From Chaetoderma sp. LZ-2023a (taxonomy: Eukaryota; Mollusca; Caudofoveata; Chaetodermatida; Chaetodermatidae): 64,000 nt of DNA. The position numbers were made by a program, and so were the translations under genes. The notes beneath the pieces were generated by a model. The model worked only from the letters and a program-made list of their open reading frames with translations, searched no databases and was not told the DNA's origin. The stretch is taken from contig CM067369.1 in assembly GCA_034401795.1 (NCBI GenBank), positions 86,764,506 through 86,828,505 on the forward strand, given 5' to 3'. Shown here in pieces: positions 44,565 through 54,882 of this stretch; the stretch's first letter is position 1, and every line of letters begins with the position of its first letter.

Positions 44565-44800
44565 AGTGAGCGGGAAACAGTCAATCATACTGATAGCCCG
44601 CCAAAATACATACACACATGAAAAAAAGATCGGGAAACTGTCAATGATACTGACAGGGTGCCAAATACATATACACAGTAAAAAATGAGCAGGAAACAAC
44701 CAATCATTCTGACAGGGTACCAAAATGCACACACAAATGAAAAGGATTGGGAAACAATCAATCATACTGACAATGCACTAAAACCGTTAGGAAACAACCA
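44565..44800. repeat. ~60-bp minisatellite in unit B, about four units
   Basis: It has two more units than in unit A. The extra units ('GGGAAACAGTCAATCATACT', 'GGGAAACTGTCAATGATACT') have diverged from the two shared ones. Confidence 0.85.
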
Positions 44801-45462
44801 ATCTATGGAAATAATGCCTTCCTAACACACCAATCAAAACACACCAATCAAAAAGAACATGATTGGAAAATGGCGCCTACCAAACACCAAGCAGTATGGG
44901 CGCCTACTGAAAACCAATCAGAAGCGAGCATTTTGAATTTGGCGCCTACCGAACACAAATCAGAATGGGCGCATATCGCTCAATCTCTGGTATCTACCTA
45001 ACAACTTTCCATAGCCATCACTTGAGTACAGGCGCCCGAAGAGTTCACATCGACTATTTCAGTAGTAACTCACCACATATGACTTCTTCATACCATCTCC
45101 TAGGGTGGGGAACCATAAGCGAAGTGGGAGGACCTTAGCATGGTAAGCAAGTAACCAACAACATCAGTAGGCGCCCATTATGATATGCTGACAGAGCACA
45201 ACTGGACATGCTCCATGACTCCCTATATGGGAAATGAGCAACGCCTACCATAATTAACACAAGTGGGCGTGGCGCATGATCATATAAGGAGTCAGATGGC
45301 GTGACCAGCAAAGCTCTATTAGCTTATCAGAATGGGAGCCTACCCATGTCCTATTCTACTAGCGTGTGCATACATGGTCAAAGAAACGTGTGAAAATCCA
45401 AGGAGAGTCCTCGAGTCCATTGATAACGAAGACACTGACTAAACATGCATCCGTGGTGACAT

Positions 45463-45815
45463 ACAAACCTCCAAGTAATGTGCATCAGATTTGAGATTTA
45501 ATAACTCCGCGTTAAACGCTAGAACTATTACAATCCATGGTGACAAATGTGCATCAGTTTTGATATTACACTTCCACGTTAAACATTAGAACTATTGCAA
45601 TCCAATGTGGCCAATGTGCATTAGTTTTGACATTACACATCCACGTTAAACATTATAACTTTTACAATCCGATATGACCAAGTTGCGTTTTGACATCTAC
45701 ATCTCCGTGTTACACATGAGACTAATATTACAATCCTCTCTGGTGAATGTGCATGGGTCCTGACATACACACAGCCTAGCGTATTAAAATCAACTTTAAC
45801 AAATGTACATCAAGG
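45463..45815. repeat. ~65-bp degenerate tandem array in unit B
   Basis: Counterpart of 41,205-41,560. Confidence 0.85.
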
Positions 45816-45867
45816 CCGTTATGACTAGTCATAGGCTAACGCAGGTATCTGCTTCCATCCAGCATAG

Positions 45868-46235
45868 TGGACCCTTCCAATTTATCCATCAATCATAGGA
45901 TGCCATAATCAACTACGTGACGTGTAGGCTGGCGTCAAAATCAACGACACCATAAATGACGTAGATAAGTTCGTCACGAAAGCTTAATTGATGACGGACT
46001 AAGCAATGTTGTACGAATTATATGTCTTTGTTACTTAATAAACATTATGTTGAATATTTTGAAACCATAGGCAGCAACAGCACCCAGTCAAATTAGTTTC
46101 AAAATATCCAACAGCATACATGTATAGTTTTCTGGAAATTGATAGTCAGAGATAGATCGATCCCAACACGGGGGAAGTATGGGTGGAGCTTAGCTAGAGA
46201 TGGGCGAGGCATAGCTAAAACTGGGTTCCCCCATT
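45868..46235 (-). mobile_element. MITE-A copy in unit B
   Basis: Counterpart of 41,609-41,973, with hairpin remnant at 46,047-46,113. The right part reads 'GGGGGAAGTATGGGTGGAGC', as in unit A. Confidence 0.9.
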
Positions 46236-47099
46236 ATCACCGTACAGCATGATGTGAATGACGAGAAGCGATACCTGCGCAACATTCAGCTGTCCTATAA
46301 TATTCCAATATATGTAAAGGATACTATTTTCCTATCTCCTTACTATCCAAGATGTATATAGGCAGTGTAGGCGGTATATCTCTGACATAAATTGCCTCAC
46401 TTCCCAACATGGAAATATTGTGAACTCATTGTCAAAGTAAAAGATGATCATGAGTCTGTATAAGTCAACAGGTAGCAGTAATCCGAATATACAAATGCAG
46501 CCGGAATCATTTAAAGGAAGATAAAATAACAAATGATGTTTATTGGTAATTTCATACAATATTAAATAAACTACCATCGGTAAAAAAAATGGAAATGAAT
46601 CGGGATTATTTGAGATAAAGTATTTACTAAATCTAGGAGCGCTTAACTTGGAGCCAATTAGTGACTTCGCTGGTGCGTCGCACTGCGCCGTGTGTCAACC
46701 GTGTGTGTGCAGGTGTACACTATTGGCCTAACTGAATATAACGAAAGCACAGCTGAATAAAGTTTTGTATGAATAGTACTCTCTATAGGCGGCAATGTAG
46801 AGCTATTAACTCACTACTGATAATTCACTATTGATCCTTTCGAAAACGTTATATTTGAAAGTCACTTTTTTGGTTGAAGCAACAAGTTTCGGTTAAAATG
46901 ATTTCGAAATACACTACTGGTTTCCATGGTCGCAATATGATGCCTACTGAATATTTTGAAATTCGTGTAGCTGAATGTAGATCCTGTCTCTGGAAACAAC
47001 GGCAAATTGTTTTAAAACTAGACAGTATTTTACATGTAGTACGTAGTGGCTAATCAGCTTAGTGCGAATATAACTTTATATGACCGGCTGTAGCGGTAT

Positions 47100-47415
47100 T
47101 ATTTATTCGCTCGGCATACACCAGAGCGCGTAGCTCCAAATGCGTCACTAATTGGTTCCCGCCAGAATGACATAAATGGTATTTAGCTGCGTTTTTCTAA
47201 TTATTCTGATTTATTTCTATTTTTCACTGGTGGCTGGTGTCTATAGGTTGATTATAATATAAAGCTGTCATTCAAGAGCATATGTTAGTTCCCTGATCCA
47301 TTCCTGTAAACTAATGGCGACATGCAAAAAGGCCATTCAACTACCCCCATCCACACCATATTCTACCACCTCCCTCTGTAGCTGTAAACTTTCACAGTCT
47401 GTTGGTATATCACCC
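47100..47415. other. Unannotated spacer
   Basis: No feature seen. Confidence 0.5.
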
Positions 47416-47456
47416 AATTGACCATTTCAGTTTATCCATCAATCATATGACGTCAT
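47416..47456 (-). mobile_element. MITE-A copy, left piece (split by the LTR element)
   Basis: 'ATTGACCATTTCAGTTTATC' and the first CRE motif up to the insertion point in '...TGACGTCAT'. It continues at 51,936. Confidence 0.9.
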
Positions 47457-47616
47457 TGTTACGTGTATTGCGTTTCCTAAAGCCAACCATCTCCTTGGCT
47501 CAAGGAAACCGTTTCTAGAGATATGACTGAGGGTTTCGCTGACGTAATCAAGATATGAAGAATAAACAAAGTTTCTAATTAGTAGCATACTAACTAAGAC
47601 TTCGCCATCCTTGATA
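47457..47616 (+). repeat. 5' LTR
   Basis: Starts TGTTACGTGTATTGCG and ends CTTGATA. An AATAAA polyadenylation signal lies in 'GAAGAATAAACAAAG' (~47,561). The pair is 51,770-51,935. The right edge is set by the divergence point and the primer site that follows. Confidence 0.9.
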
Positions 47617-47628
47617 TAGTGTCAGGAA
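47617..47628 (+). other. Primer-binding site, tRNA-Leu type
   Basis: TAGTGTCAGGAA directly follows the LTR. It is one base off the TGGTGTCAGGA expected to pair with the 3' end of tRNA-Leu. The match is short, so the call is moderate. Confidence 0.65.
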
Positions 47629-47658
47629 TAAATAAAAGTTTAGTATTAAATTACCGAA

Positions 47659-48500
47659 ATGCCGAAGTTTTCACCTCTTGAATGCCTGTCATTCATCAAG
47701 CCGTCAGATTGGCAAGAATGGAAAGAGCGTTTCTGTCGTTTTCGTCTCGCCACGAAATTAAACGCTGACGAGGGAAAGCTGCAAGTAAGTTCTCTCGTAT
47801 ATTCTATGGGTCCAGAAGCTGAACGCATATACAAATCATTCACATTTACTCAAGAAGCAAACAAAAATAACTTTGACTTAGTATTGTCAAAATTTGATGA
47901 ACATTTTGTGCCCAAACGAAACATCATTTGTGAAAGAACTAAATTCCATCAACGCTTTCAGAACTCGAATGATACAGTCGAGGCGTTTGTTCGTAAATTG
48001 TATGACCTGTCAGAACACTGTTCAACATTGCTCAAAGTAAAGATGAGCAAATTCGGGACAGATTAGTGATTAGATTAATGGATAATTCGGTTTCACAACG
48101 TCTTCAAATGAAGGCGGATTTAACATTGCAAACAACAATTGAAATAAGCAGACATTGCGAACTCATCAAAGAACAAAATACGGCTACAACGCCGCTAAAT
48201 TCAACGTCCGATATACGTATGGAACTGGATACGATTGTGAGAAAATCAAGTGTTAGTAGTAATGTGCACCGGGGAGCCCGACTCAAAAATAAATACACAG
48301 GACATAGTCCATCTCGGTCTATTCATAGCTACCAAAATCGTGCAAATTATCGTGATACGTCACAACAACAGAGGTGTTCTCGCTGCAACCGTAAACACAT
48401 ACCTGGAAATTCATGTCCAGCAATAGGTGCTGACTGTCGAAAATGTCACAGGGCTGGTCATTACGCGGTCTACTGTCACACAAAACTGTTACGGGAAGTT
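47659..48500 (+). pseudogene. gag: gag (capsid and zinc knuckle)
   Basis: The first frame (47,659-48,066) starts with ATG 42 bp after the primer site and has a Gag-like helical region ('PSDWQEWKERF' near its start). A one-base shift near 48,040 moves to the frame 48,066-48,848. That frame carries the nucleocapsid zinc knuckle CRKCHRAGHYAVYC (CX2CX4HX4C) at ~48,437-48,478, after a basic Arg/Ser/Gln-rich stretch and another Cys pair 'CSRC'. In the element it would package RNA. It is broken by the shift. Confidence 0.85.
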
Positions 48501-48884
48501 ACCGGTACCAATGTAAGCGTGAATCAGAACAGTAATCTACAATGTGAACCAGAATATTGTTTTCTTAGATCAACTGTCAATATAAAAAATGTTGATGAAA
48601 CAGAGCCAGCCTGGCAGGTTAATTTACAAATAGACGATATGTCACGTAACTTTAAAATCGATTCTGGAGCGGATGTCACTGTTATATCAGATACTACATT
48701 TAATATTATTCAGCCACAGCCAACATTAAATCCGTCAAATGTAGTGCTTCAACGCCCTGGAGGGAGCATAGATTGCAAAGGACATTTCATAGCAAACGTT
48801 CATCACATTAAAGACACATTTACTATTCCAATCTATGTGATAACTTGAAAAATTGCTCATAATCTGCTTAGTCGCACAACAGCA
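48501..48884 (+). pseudogene. Retroviral-type aspartic protease
   Basis: In the same frame as the zinc knuckle, the active-site motif 'IDSGADVTVIS' is at ~48,657-48,690, with the flap region following. Gag and protease therefore share one frame. An in-frame TGA at 48,846 separates it from RT. Confidence 0.85.
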
Positions 48885-49700
48885 GTGCATATGGGTTTAA
48901 TTCAGAAACTAGATGGCATTGAATCAGACATATTTGGAAGCATCGGTATTCTAAAAGGTGATCCAGTTCACATATCTCTTCGAGACGAGGCTACACATTA
49001 TGCAGTGCATGCAGCAAGGCGCGTTCCAATTCCATTGCTAACGAAAGTCAGTGATGAGTTACAGCGTATAGAAAATGCGGGTGTGATTTAGAAGGTCACT
49101 GAACCATCTGATTGGTGGGCGCCAGTTGTGCCTGTTGTTAGGCCAAGTGGCCAGGTGCGTATTCGTGTTGACCTAAAACAACTCAACAAATCTGTTAAGC
49201 GAGTACAAGTTTTACTACCAACGTTAGATGATGTTCTACATAAAATGGCAGGCTCTAACTATTTTTCAAAACTGGATGCTACCAGTGGATTTTATCACTA
49301 TCACTTTATCAAATCCCACTCGATGAAGAAAGTCATAAACTTACCACATTCATCACAACAAACGGTAGATATAGATTGCTAAGATTGCCATTCGGAATTT
49401 CCAGCATATGTGAAATATTTTCATGTAAGATGACAGACCTTCTAGAAGGCTTAGATGGAGTTTCAGTTTACATCGATGATATTTTCATTTATGGATCGAC
49501 ATTCGAAGAGCATGATAGGAGTCTAGAAGCAGCAATTAAGCGGATTAGACAATCAGGTTAAAACTAAACAAAGACAAATGTTTGTTTCGTCAAAATGAAA
49601 TAGAGATCTCTTAGGACACAAAGTAAATTTCAAAGGAATTAGTCCTCATCCAGACAAAATACGTGCTATTATAGACTTCGAGCCACCTACAAATGTCACA
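48885..49700 (+). pseudogene. pol: Reverse transcriptase
   Basis: The frame runs from 48,885 through an in-frame TAG (49,089) and continues at 49,128. Fingers motifs 'WWAPVVPV' and 'RIRVDLKQLN' are followed by 'YFSKLDATSGF', which holds the first catalytic Asp. After a frameshift near 49,300-49,380 comes 'RLPFGISS' and the catalytic 'VYIDDIFIY' at ~49,468-49,494. The connection segment ('PHPDKIRAI' and 'LRRVLGLINYLGRY') follows to about 49,740. The order and motifs are those of Ty3/Gypsy polymerases. It cannot be translated as one protein. Confidence 0.92.
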
Positions 49701-50260
49701 GAACTAAGAAGAGTTTTGGGACTGATTAACTATTTAGGCCGGTATATATCAGATTTGTTGGATGTATTACAACCACTTAGCGAGCATTTGACAATAAAGA
49801 ACTGTTGGAGTTGGTGTCCAGCTCAACAAAAATCATTTGACACTGTAAAATAAAAGATTAGTAGTGCTTTTGTGTTGGCAGTATACAATGTATATAAACC
49901 AACAATGGTAAGTCCGGATACCAGTCAGTACGGTATCGGAGCTGTTCTCATGCAACAACATGGAGCTGACTGGAAACCAGTTGCGTTCGCATCACGAACA
50001 TTGACAGATTCCGAGAAACTTTCTATTGACTGATCACAAACCACTCGTTCCACTCATAAATCGTAAAGACATTGACCTTGTTCCTATTAGTTGTCAGAGA
50101 CTACTTATGAGAATTATGCGATCCAATCCGATTGCAGAACATGGCGCCGGAAGGAAACTACTCATAGCAGACACTTGTCACGTAGCCCATTACAAACTTC
50201 AGATTGCAATAACCTTGAACAGGAGACGCAACAGCATGTCGATGCGATAGTTTCATCATG
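49700..50260 (+). pseudogene. RNase H, internally deleted
   Basis: The first catalytic strand 'SPDTSQYGIGAVL' lies at ~49,914-49,952, followed by 'KPVAFASRTLTDSEK' to ~50,013. Then the frame jumps straight to 'TDHKPLVPLI' at ~50,028. The 30-40 residues that normally lie between, with the second acidic residue, are missing. A TAA at ~49,850 and the deletion leave no working enzyme. Confidence 0.8.
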
Positions 50261-51290
50261 GCCAATTTCACACCAGAAATTAAACAAAATCAAAATTGAA
50301 ACAGAAACAGATCTTACACTAAAAACTGTAATTAACTCTGTACGATATGGTTGGCCAGATTTTTCAAAAGACATTCCAAATGACATAAGTTCTTATTATG
50401 CAGTTCGTGATCACCTCAGTGAGATTAATGGTCTGTTAGTCTACGGTAGCAGAATCGTCATTCCTGAGGTAATGAGAGCAGAGATACTTGATCGCATCAA
50501 TGAGGGCCATCAGGGCCTTACTAAATGTAGAGAGCTGGTAAACCACTGTGTGGTGGCCCAAAATCATTGATGAAGTGAACAACAAAGTGTCTTCCTGTTC
50601 ACTTTGTCAAACAAATCTACCAAATCAGCGCAGGGAACCACTCCTAACAACACCCATGCCGGCGCGTCCATGGCAGAAAGTCACAGCATATTTGTTTAGC
50701 TTCAAACAACAACAGTATTTAGTCGTCGTCGATTACTTTTCTCGCTATTTTTGAGATTATACATATGACTAGTACATCCAGTGAAAGCGTTCTCAATAGG
50801 CTAAAGTGTGCTTTCGTGCGTTGCGGAATAACAGAAGTTCTAGTAACAGACAACGGTCCTTAGTTCATCTCATCAGCATTCCATAAGATTCAGAACCAAT
50901 ATGGTATCGAACATATTACAACAAGTCCGTACTTCCAACAAGCAAATGGGGAGGCGGAACGTGCAGTTCAAACAGCCAAGAAAATTCTCAAACAGCCTGA
51001 TCCATTCCTAGCACTTCTCAGTTACAGAGCAACACCAATCGAGGCAACACATGCTAGTCCATCTCAGTTGTTAATGGAACGTCAGATAAGAGCAACTTTA
51101 CCAGCGTTGCCACAGAATCTTAATCCTAGGTGGCCACCATTGGGTAAGGTGAGGAAGGAAGATCAGAAAAGGAAACGGTCTTCAGAATCCTACTTCAATC
51201 GGCGTGATGGTGTGAAAAAACTGTCCAAGCTAAAAACTGGTGATCGTGTGCACGTTAAAATTGACAATCCGAAAGATTAATCCTCTTCTG
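50260..51290 (+). pseudogene. Integrase
   Basis: N-terminal zinc region: 'EGHQGLTKCR' (~50,501-50,532) and 'SSCSLCQ' (~50,592-50,612). Catalytic triad: first Asp in 'VVVDYFSRYF' (50,731), second in 'VTDNGP' (~50,849), Glu in 'NGEAER' (~50,951-50,962). A C-terminal region with a basic stretch follows to ~51,280. A frameshift near 50,545, a TGA at ~50,753 and a TAG at ~50,862 break it. Confidence 0.88.
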
Positions 51291-51755
51291 GCATTATTAC
51301 AGCCAAATGCGGGGAGCCGAGATCATTAATTGTAAGAACTGATAATGGAACATACAGACGAAATCATCGTCATCTTCACATTTCGCGTAGTGGTACCTCA
51401 ACGAAACAGCCAGTTGGTGATGCATTCATGACATTGGATCTTCCTGATGACAAGCCTCGTCTACCCGACAATCGTGATCATCCGGTTCCGAATCCAGATC
51501 CAGTGATTGGTTCACAACCTCTCAGTACTCGATCAGGACGTGTCATCACCAGGCCAGTGCGATATCATTGAAATGACATTTATAATTATGCACATCATTG
51601 AAATGACTTTTATAATTATGATAAACTTAGAATCAAAGACTTATAGTTAAAACCATCATTGATACTTTGCTGTTATAATGACTCATAGTAATTCTTAATA
51701 TCTTACTTTAGTAATATCACTATACAAAATTAATGATATATGATACACCTGTCTA
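51290..51755 (+). other. Gypsy 3' untranslated or eroded pol end
   Basis: Beyond the integrase the frame continues patchily to about 51,570 (Pro/Asp-rich, 'STRSGRV' near 51,540), typical of Gypsy pol C-termini. I see no envelope gene. Confidence 0.6.
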
Positions 51756-51769
51756 AGAAGAAAGAGAGA
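51756..51769 (+). other. Polypurine tract
   Basis: AAGAAGAAAGAGAG-type purine run ends directly at the 3' LTR, as expected for plus-strand priming. Confidence 0.8.
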
Positions 51770-51935
51770 TGCTACGTGTATTGCGTTTCCTAAAGTCAAC
51801 AGTCTCCTTGGCTCGAGGAAACTGTTGCTAGAGATATGACTGAGAGTTTCGTTGACGTAATCAAGTTATGAAGAATAAACAAAGTTTCTAATTAGTAGCA
51901 TACTAATGTGTTATAAGACTTCGCCATCCCTGATA
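51770..51935 (+). repeat. 3' LTR
   Basis: Starts TGCTACGTGTATTGCG and ends CCTGATA. It differs from the 5' LTR at roughly a dozen positions plus a ~5-base insertion ('TGTGT'). Confidence 0.9.
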
Positions 51936-52257
51936 GACATAATCACTTCGAGACGTGTAGCTTGACGTCATAATCAAATACGCCATGAATGACGTGGACA
52001 AGTTCGTCACGAACGCTTAATTGATGACGGACTAAGCGTTGTTGTACGAATTGTATGTCTGCTATTTAATAAACATGCCATAGGCCGCAACAGCACCTAG
52101 TAAAATTAGTTTTAAATTATTCAACAGCTTACCTGCATAGTTTTCTGGAAATTCATAGTCCGTGAATTCAGCGATCGATCGATCCAAACACGAACGAGGT
52201 GTGGGTGGAACTTAGCTGGAAATCGGCGGAGCATAGCAAAAACTGGAATCCTCCATT
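51936..52257 (-). mobile_element. MITE-A copy, right piece (split by the LTR element)
   Basis: Resumes with 'AATCACTTCGAGACGTGTAG', CRE motifs, 'TTGTACGAATTGTATGTC', a hairpin that has lost its left arm (52,075-52,130), then 'TGGAAATCGGCGGAGCATAG' and the end ACTGGAATCCTCCATT. Confidence 0.9.
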
Positions 52258-52290
52258 CAGTGGAAGATATAGAAATGATTGTCGAGTTGA

Positions 52291-52677
52291 AATGGAGCTT
52301 TCCAGTTTTAGCTATGCCCCGCCCATCTCTATTTAAGCTCCGCCCCACCTCGCTCGTATTGGGATTGATCTCTGAACTCTCTGACTATCAATTTCCAGAA
52401 AACTATACAGGTAAGCTATTGAATATTTTGGAACTAATTTGACTGGGCGCTGTTGCTGCCATAGGCAGTCAAATTAGTTTCAAAATATTCAACAGGATGT
52501 TTATTAAATAGTAGAGACATACAATTCGTATAACGTGTCGGACTATTAAGAGTTAAAGACGGGTCAAATAGAATCATTTATGACGTAATAATTATGACGT
52601 CAGCATACACGTCAGTTAATTGGTTATGACGTCATACGACGTCAGACGATAGATGGATACTCTGGAAAGGTGAATTG
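52291..52677 (+). mobile_element. MITE-A copy, best-preserved full element
   Basis: AATGGAGCTTTCCAGTTTTA ... CTCTGGAAAGGTGAATT. It has the GC-rich half with GCCCCGCCC, 'TATTTAAGCTCCGCCCCACC', hairpin 52,415-52,495, 'TTTATTAAATAG', 'CATACAATTCGTA', then four CRE-like sites (TGACGTAA, TGACGTCA, TGACGTCA, CGACGTCA). It lies back to back with the split copy, in opposite orientation. Confidence 0.92.
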
Positions 52678-52834
52678 AAAGTGGCGACTACTGTTAAGAC
52701 CAATTTGGACGTTGCACATAAGGAGTTACTTAAATAAACAGGTGCAAATGTAAAATATTGTTCCTAGGCGTAGAATGAATGCAGCTTTTTATATCATCTC
52801 TTTGTACTTGTGTTTAGAGGGAACATAATTATTG

Positions 52835-53785
52835 TTAATTAATATTAAATAAAATACGCTTGAACGCATTACGAAAGTGTACATTTGCCAAAGCATACAC
52901 AGCAGGGTTGATTGCGGAGTTACTTAATCCTATCCAAATGAGTAGGCTTGCCAGTCGAATATGAATCTGTATAGGGAGAAGTATTGTTATTGTCATTGTC
53001 ATAAAGAATGGTATCCAGCAAATAAGAAACGTACCAACTATTGCCCCTATGGTGCGCATGGCCTTCACACATCTTCTTCTTTGCCGCGTTCGTGCACAGT
53101 TGCCTTGATAATTTGATATGGTAACTGAGCTGTCAGATAAAGGTCTTTTAGCATGACCAAACGCGATCTTGAGGATACAGCCGTAGAGAATAAAAAGCAC
53201 AAATACACCTATATAGAAAGGCACATTTATTAGTGCTAATACGGAACTCTTTCCTGCAACCACTATGTAATAATAAAAACATAGCTCCTGGGTGTTATCA
53301 GATTTTCTGAACACATAGAGAACGAGAACTGTCATGGATGCGCCAAAGGCCCAGGATATGAGTATCACTGTTCCAATTACGCGTCGTGTTATCTTTACTT
53401 TGTACTTCAATGGGTATTTGAGCGAAATATATCTGTCGAAAGCAATGACAGGCAGCGTTCCAATTGATACAGCACAACACCCTGTGCTAATACGACGTAG
53501 AAAATGGCACTCAATAAGATTATACCTCCATTGCATAATTGGTTCTAGTAATGAGAATGGCATAACAACGCCACCTACAGCAAGATCTGTGCAAGACAAG
53601 CTCAGAATAAGCGGATTGGAATTTGTCCTCAAGTCACGAAATATCCATACAGCGACAGGCACTAGTAGATTTCCTGCAACAGTGACGACAGCAATGAGGG
53701 ACCCAATAGCAGTGATGGTGATAGACAGTTGTTGAAATGAATGTTCTATATCAGATCCGTTAATGATACCAGATAGATTCTCCAT
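52835..53785 (-). CDS. Class A (rhodopsin-like) GPCR, aminergic-like fold without the amine-binding Asp
   Basis: This is an intact single-exon frame of 316 residues. The ATG at 53,785 is followed by two N-glycosylation sites (N3, N9). Seven membrane segments are clear. Landmarks: GN in TM1 (N39), Asp in TM2 (D67), disulphide Cys at 93 and 169, DRY at 117-119, Trp in TM4 (W145), Pro in TM5 (P189), CWIP at 256-259, NPAVY at 293-297, and a 'FRNAFKR' helix 8. The spacing from C93 to DRY is gap-free with biogenic-amine receptors, and TM6 and TM7 look aminergic. But the ligand-binding Asp of TM3 is Ser (S100) and the Tyr that pairs with it in TM7 is Leu (L287). It is probably a plasma-membrane receptor coupling to G proteins for an unknown, non-amine ligand. 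The third loop is short and basic (~30 residues). It is the only convincing functional gene in the window. No close orthologue can be named. Confidence 0.93.
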   Translation of the reverse strand: MENLSGIINGSDIEHSFQQLSITITAIGSLIAVVTVAGNLLVPVAVWIFRDLRTNSNPLILSLSCTDLAVGGVVMPFSLLEPIMQWRYNLIECHFLRRISTGCCAVSIGTLPVIAFDRYISLKYPLKYKVKITRRVIGTVILISWAFGASMTVLVLYVFRKSDNTQELCFYYYIVVAGKSSVLALINVPFYIGVFVLFILYGCILKIAFGHAKRPLSDSSVTISNYQGNCARTRQRRRCVKAMRTIGAIVGTFLICWIPFFMTMTITILLPIQIHIRLASLLIWIGLSNSAINPAVYALANVHFRNAFKRILFNIN

Positions 53786-54089
53786 AGCTCTGTCAGTTTA
53801 ATGTTCTATCCGAAAGCTGATTCCAAAATACCGACTCCAATATTGTATTATCAGAAAGTTAAGCGTAAGTCTCTATTCATACTCCAGTCATGAATCCATG
53901 TATCTTGGTGAGCTGAGCTACATTATAGCTTTATGAGAAATAGGAACGATGCTAGATCACTATGACATCAAGAACACTGGATTGAGCATATACTGGCACC
54001 AATACGTATTACACACTTCTCTGTAGCACGGGTTCATGGGTTTAAAACAGACAAACAGATTTTTAGTTACTTAATTTGGGAAAATTAGG
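53786..54089. other. Upstream region of the GPCR
   Basis: No TATA box, CpG-rich stretch or other promoter sign that I can support. Confidence 0.5.
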
Positions 54090-54634
54090 GATGCTAATCT
54101 CATCTCAGATGTTGTATTGTACTGATAGATTATGGTGTCTAGATTCCAGATCATTCATATCCTGTCACATTCCCTTTTCTGTATCACAATTATCTGCTTT
54201 GTAATATCGGGCAAACGTTGAACAGCGATCGCCACCATTTTGTCTCCTCAAGCGGCAGTGTGTGATGTCATGCAAGTGCCATTGCATTACATTCTTTATT
54301 ATGTATTACTTATCCCTTTGAATATTTTGAAACTAATTTAGTCAAATTAGTTTCAAAATATTTAACAGCTTACCCGTATGATTACTTTTATACAAATTGC
54401 CAAGCTATAGCTGGAGCCTCTATGACTGAGTGTATATAACGAGGCGGGCACGCTAGTTTTTTTCTGATTGGTCGAAAAGTAAATCATGACAGCCATCATA
54501 GCGTGTAGAAATGTACCAACATTTAGCTACTAAACTCTGAATATTTTTCTTTAGCGGCATGACATAAAGCTTAAAATTACCTGCATAGTTTATGAGCGGA
54601 ATATTAGATCATCTGAATAGCAATCGAGAGATGA
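54090..54634. mobile_element. Family-B repeat, copy 2
   Basis: Homologous to 29,419-29,998 along its length. The hairpin at 54,310-54,370 is almost a perfect palindrome with virtually no loop (arms meet at AATTTAGTCAAATT), so the central part of the module has been lost. Confidence 0.85.
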
Positions 54635-54785
54635 GGTTAGTTATTCTTTAATAAAATGTTCTAAAACCCCAAAAACCATACCATGTTACATTCATTGCAT
54701 TCTAACATAAATATGTACATTCTATGTTTAACCCTTTAACCACTGAAAGTTCAATATCTCAATAACATGGAAACTATGCAGGGAA

Positions 54786-54882
54786 GTTTTTGAATAGTTT
54801 GAAACTGTGAGATCTGGCTGTCATACACCATAGGCAGTAACAGCTTCTTGTCAAATGTGTGTCAACCCATTCAACAGCAGAT
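54786..54882. repeat. Hairpin-module copy (eroded)
   Basis: 'TTTTTGAATAGTTTGAAACT', a middle part with 'CACCATAGGCAGTAACAGCT', and 'TGTCAACCCATTCAACAGC'. The arms are much decayed. Confidence 0.65.

Larger units (their letters stand above)
42827..47099. repeat. ~4.2 kb tandem duplication, unit B
   Basis: Direct copy of unit A, joined to it through a run of about 12 G. It is longer by about 90 bp, mainly from minisatellite and microsatellite growth. It contains the same order of repeats, with no gene. Confidence 0.95.
47457..51935 (+). mobile_element. Ty3/Gypsy LTR retrotransposon, decayed, inserted in MITE-A
   Basis: This is a ~4.5-kb element with two ~160-bp LTRs, a tRNA-Leu-type primer site, a purine tract before the 3' LTR, and gag-protease-RT-RNase H-integrase in Gypsy order. 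The flanking 5-mers GTCAT and GACAT (4/5) are the likely target duplication. Removing the element restores a continuous MITE-A sequence. The size, short LTRs and tRNA-Leu primer recall the Steamer/Mag group known from bivalves, but I cannot run a phylogeny. Several stops, frameshifts and an RNase H deletion make it dead. The LTRs differ at roughly a dozen positions, so it is not recent. Confidence 0.93.

Noticed and set aside
42070..46577. 81-codon minus-strand frame conserved in both tandem units
   Set aside because: Conservation is explained by recent duplication; the differences are mostly amino-acid changing and no motif is seen.
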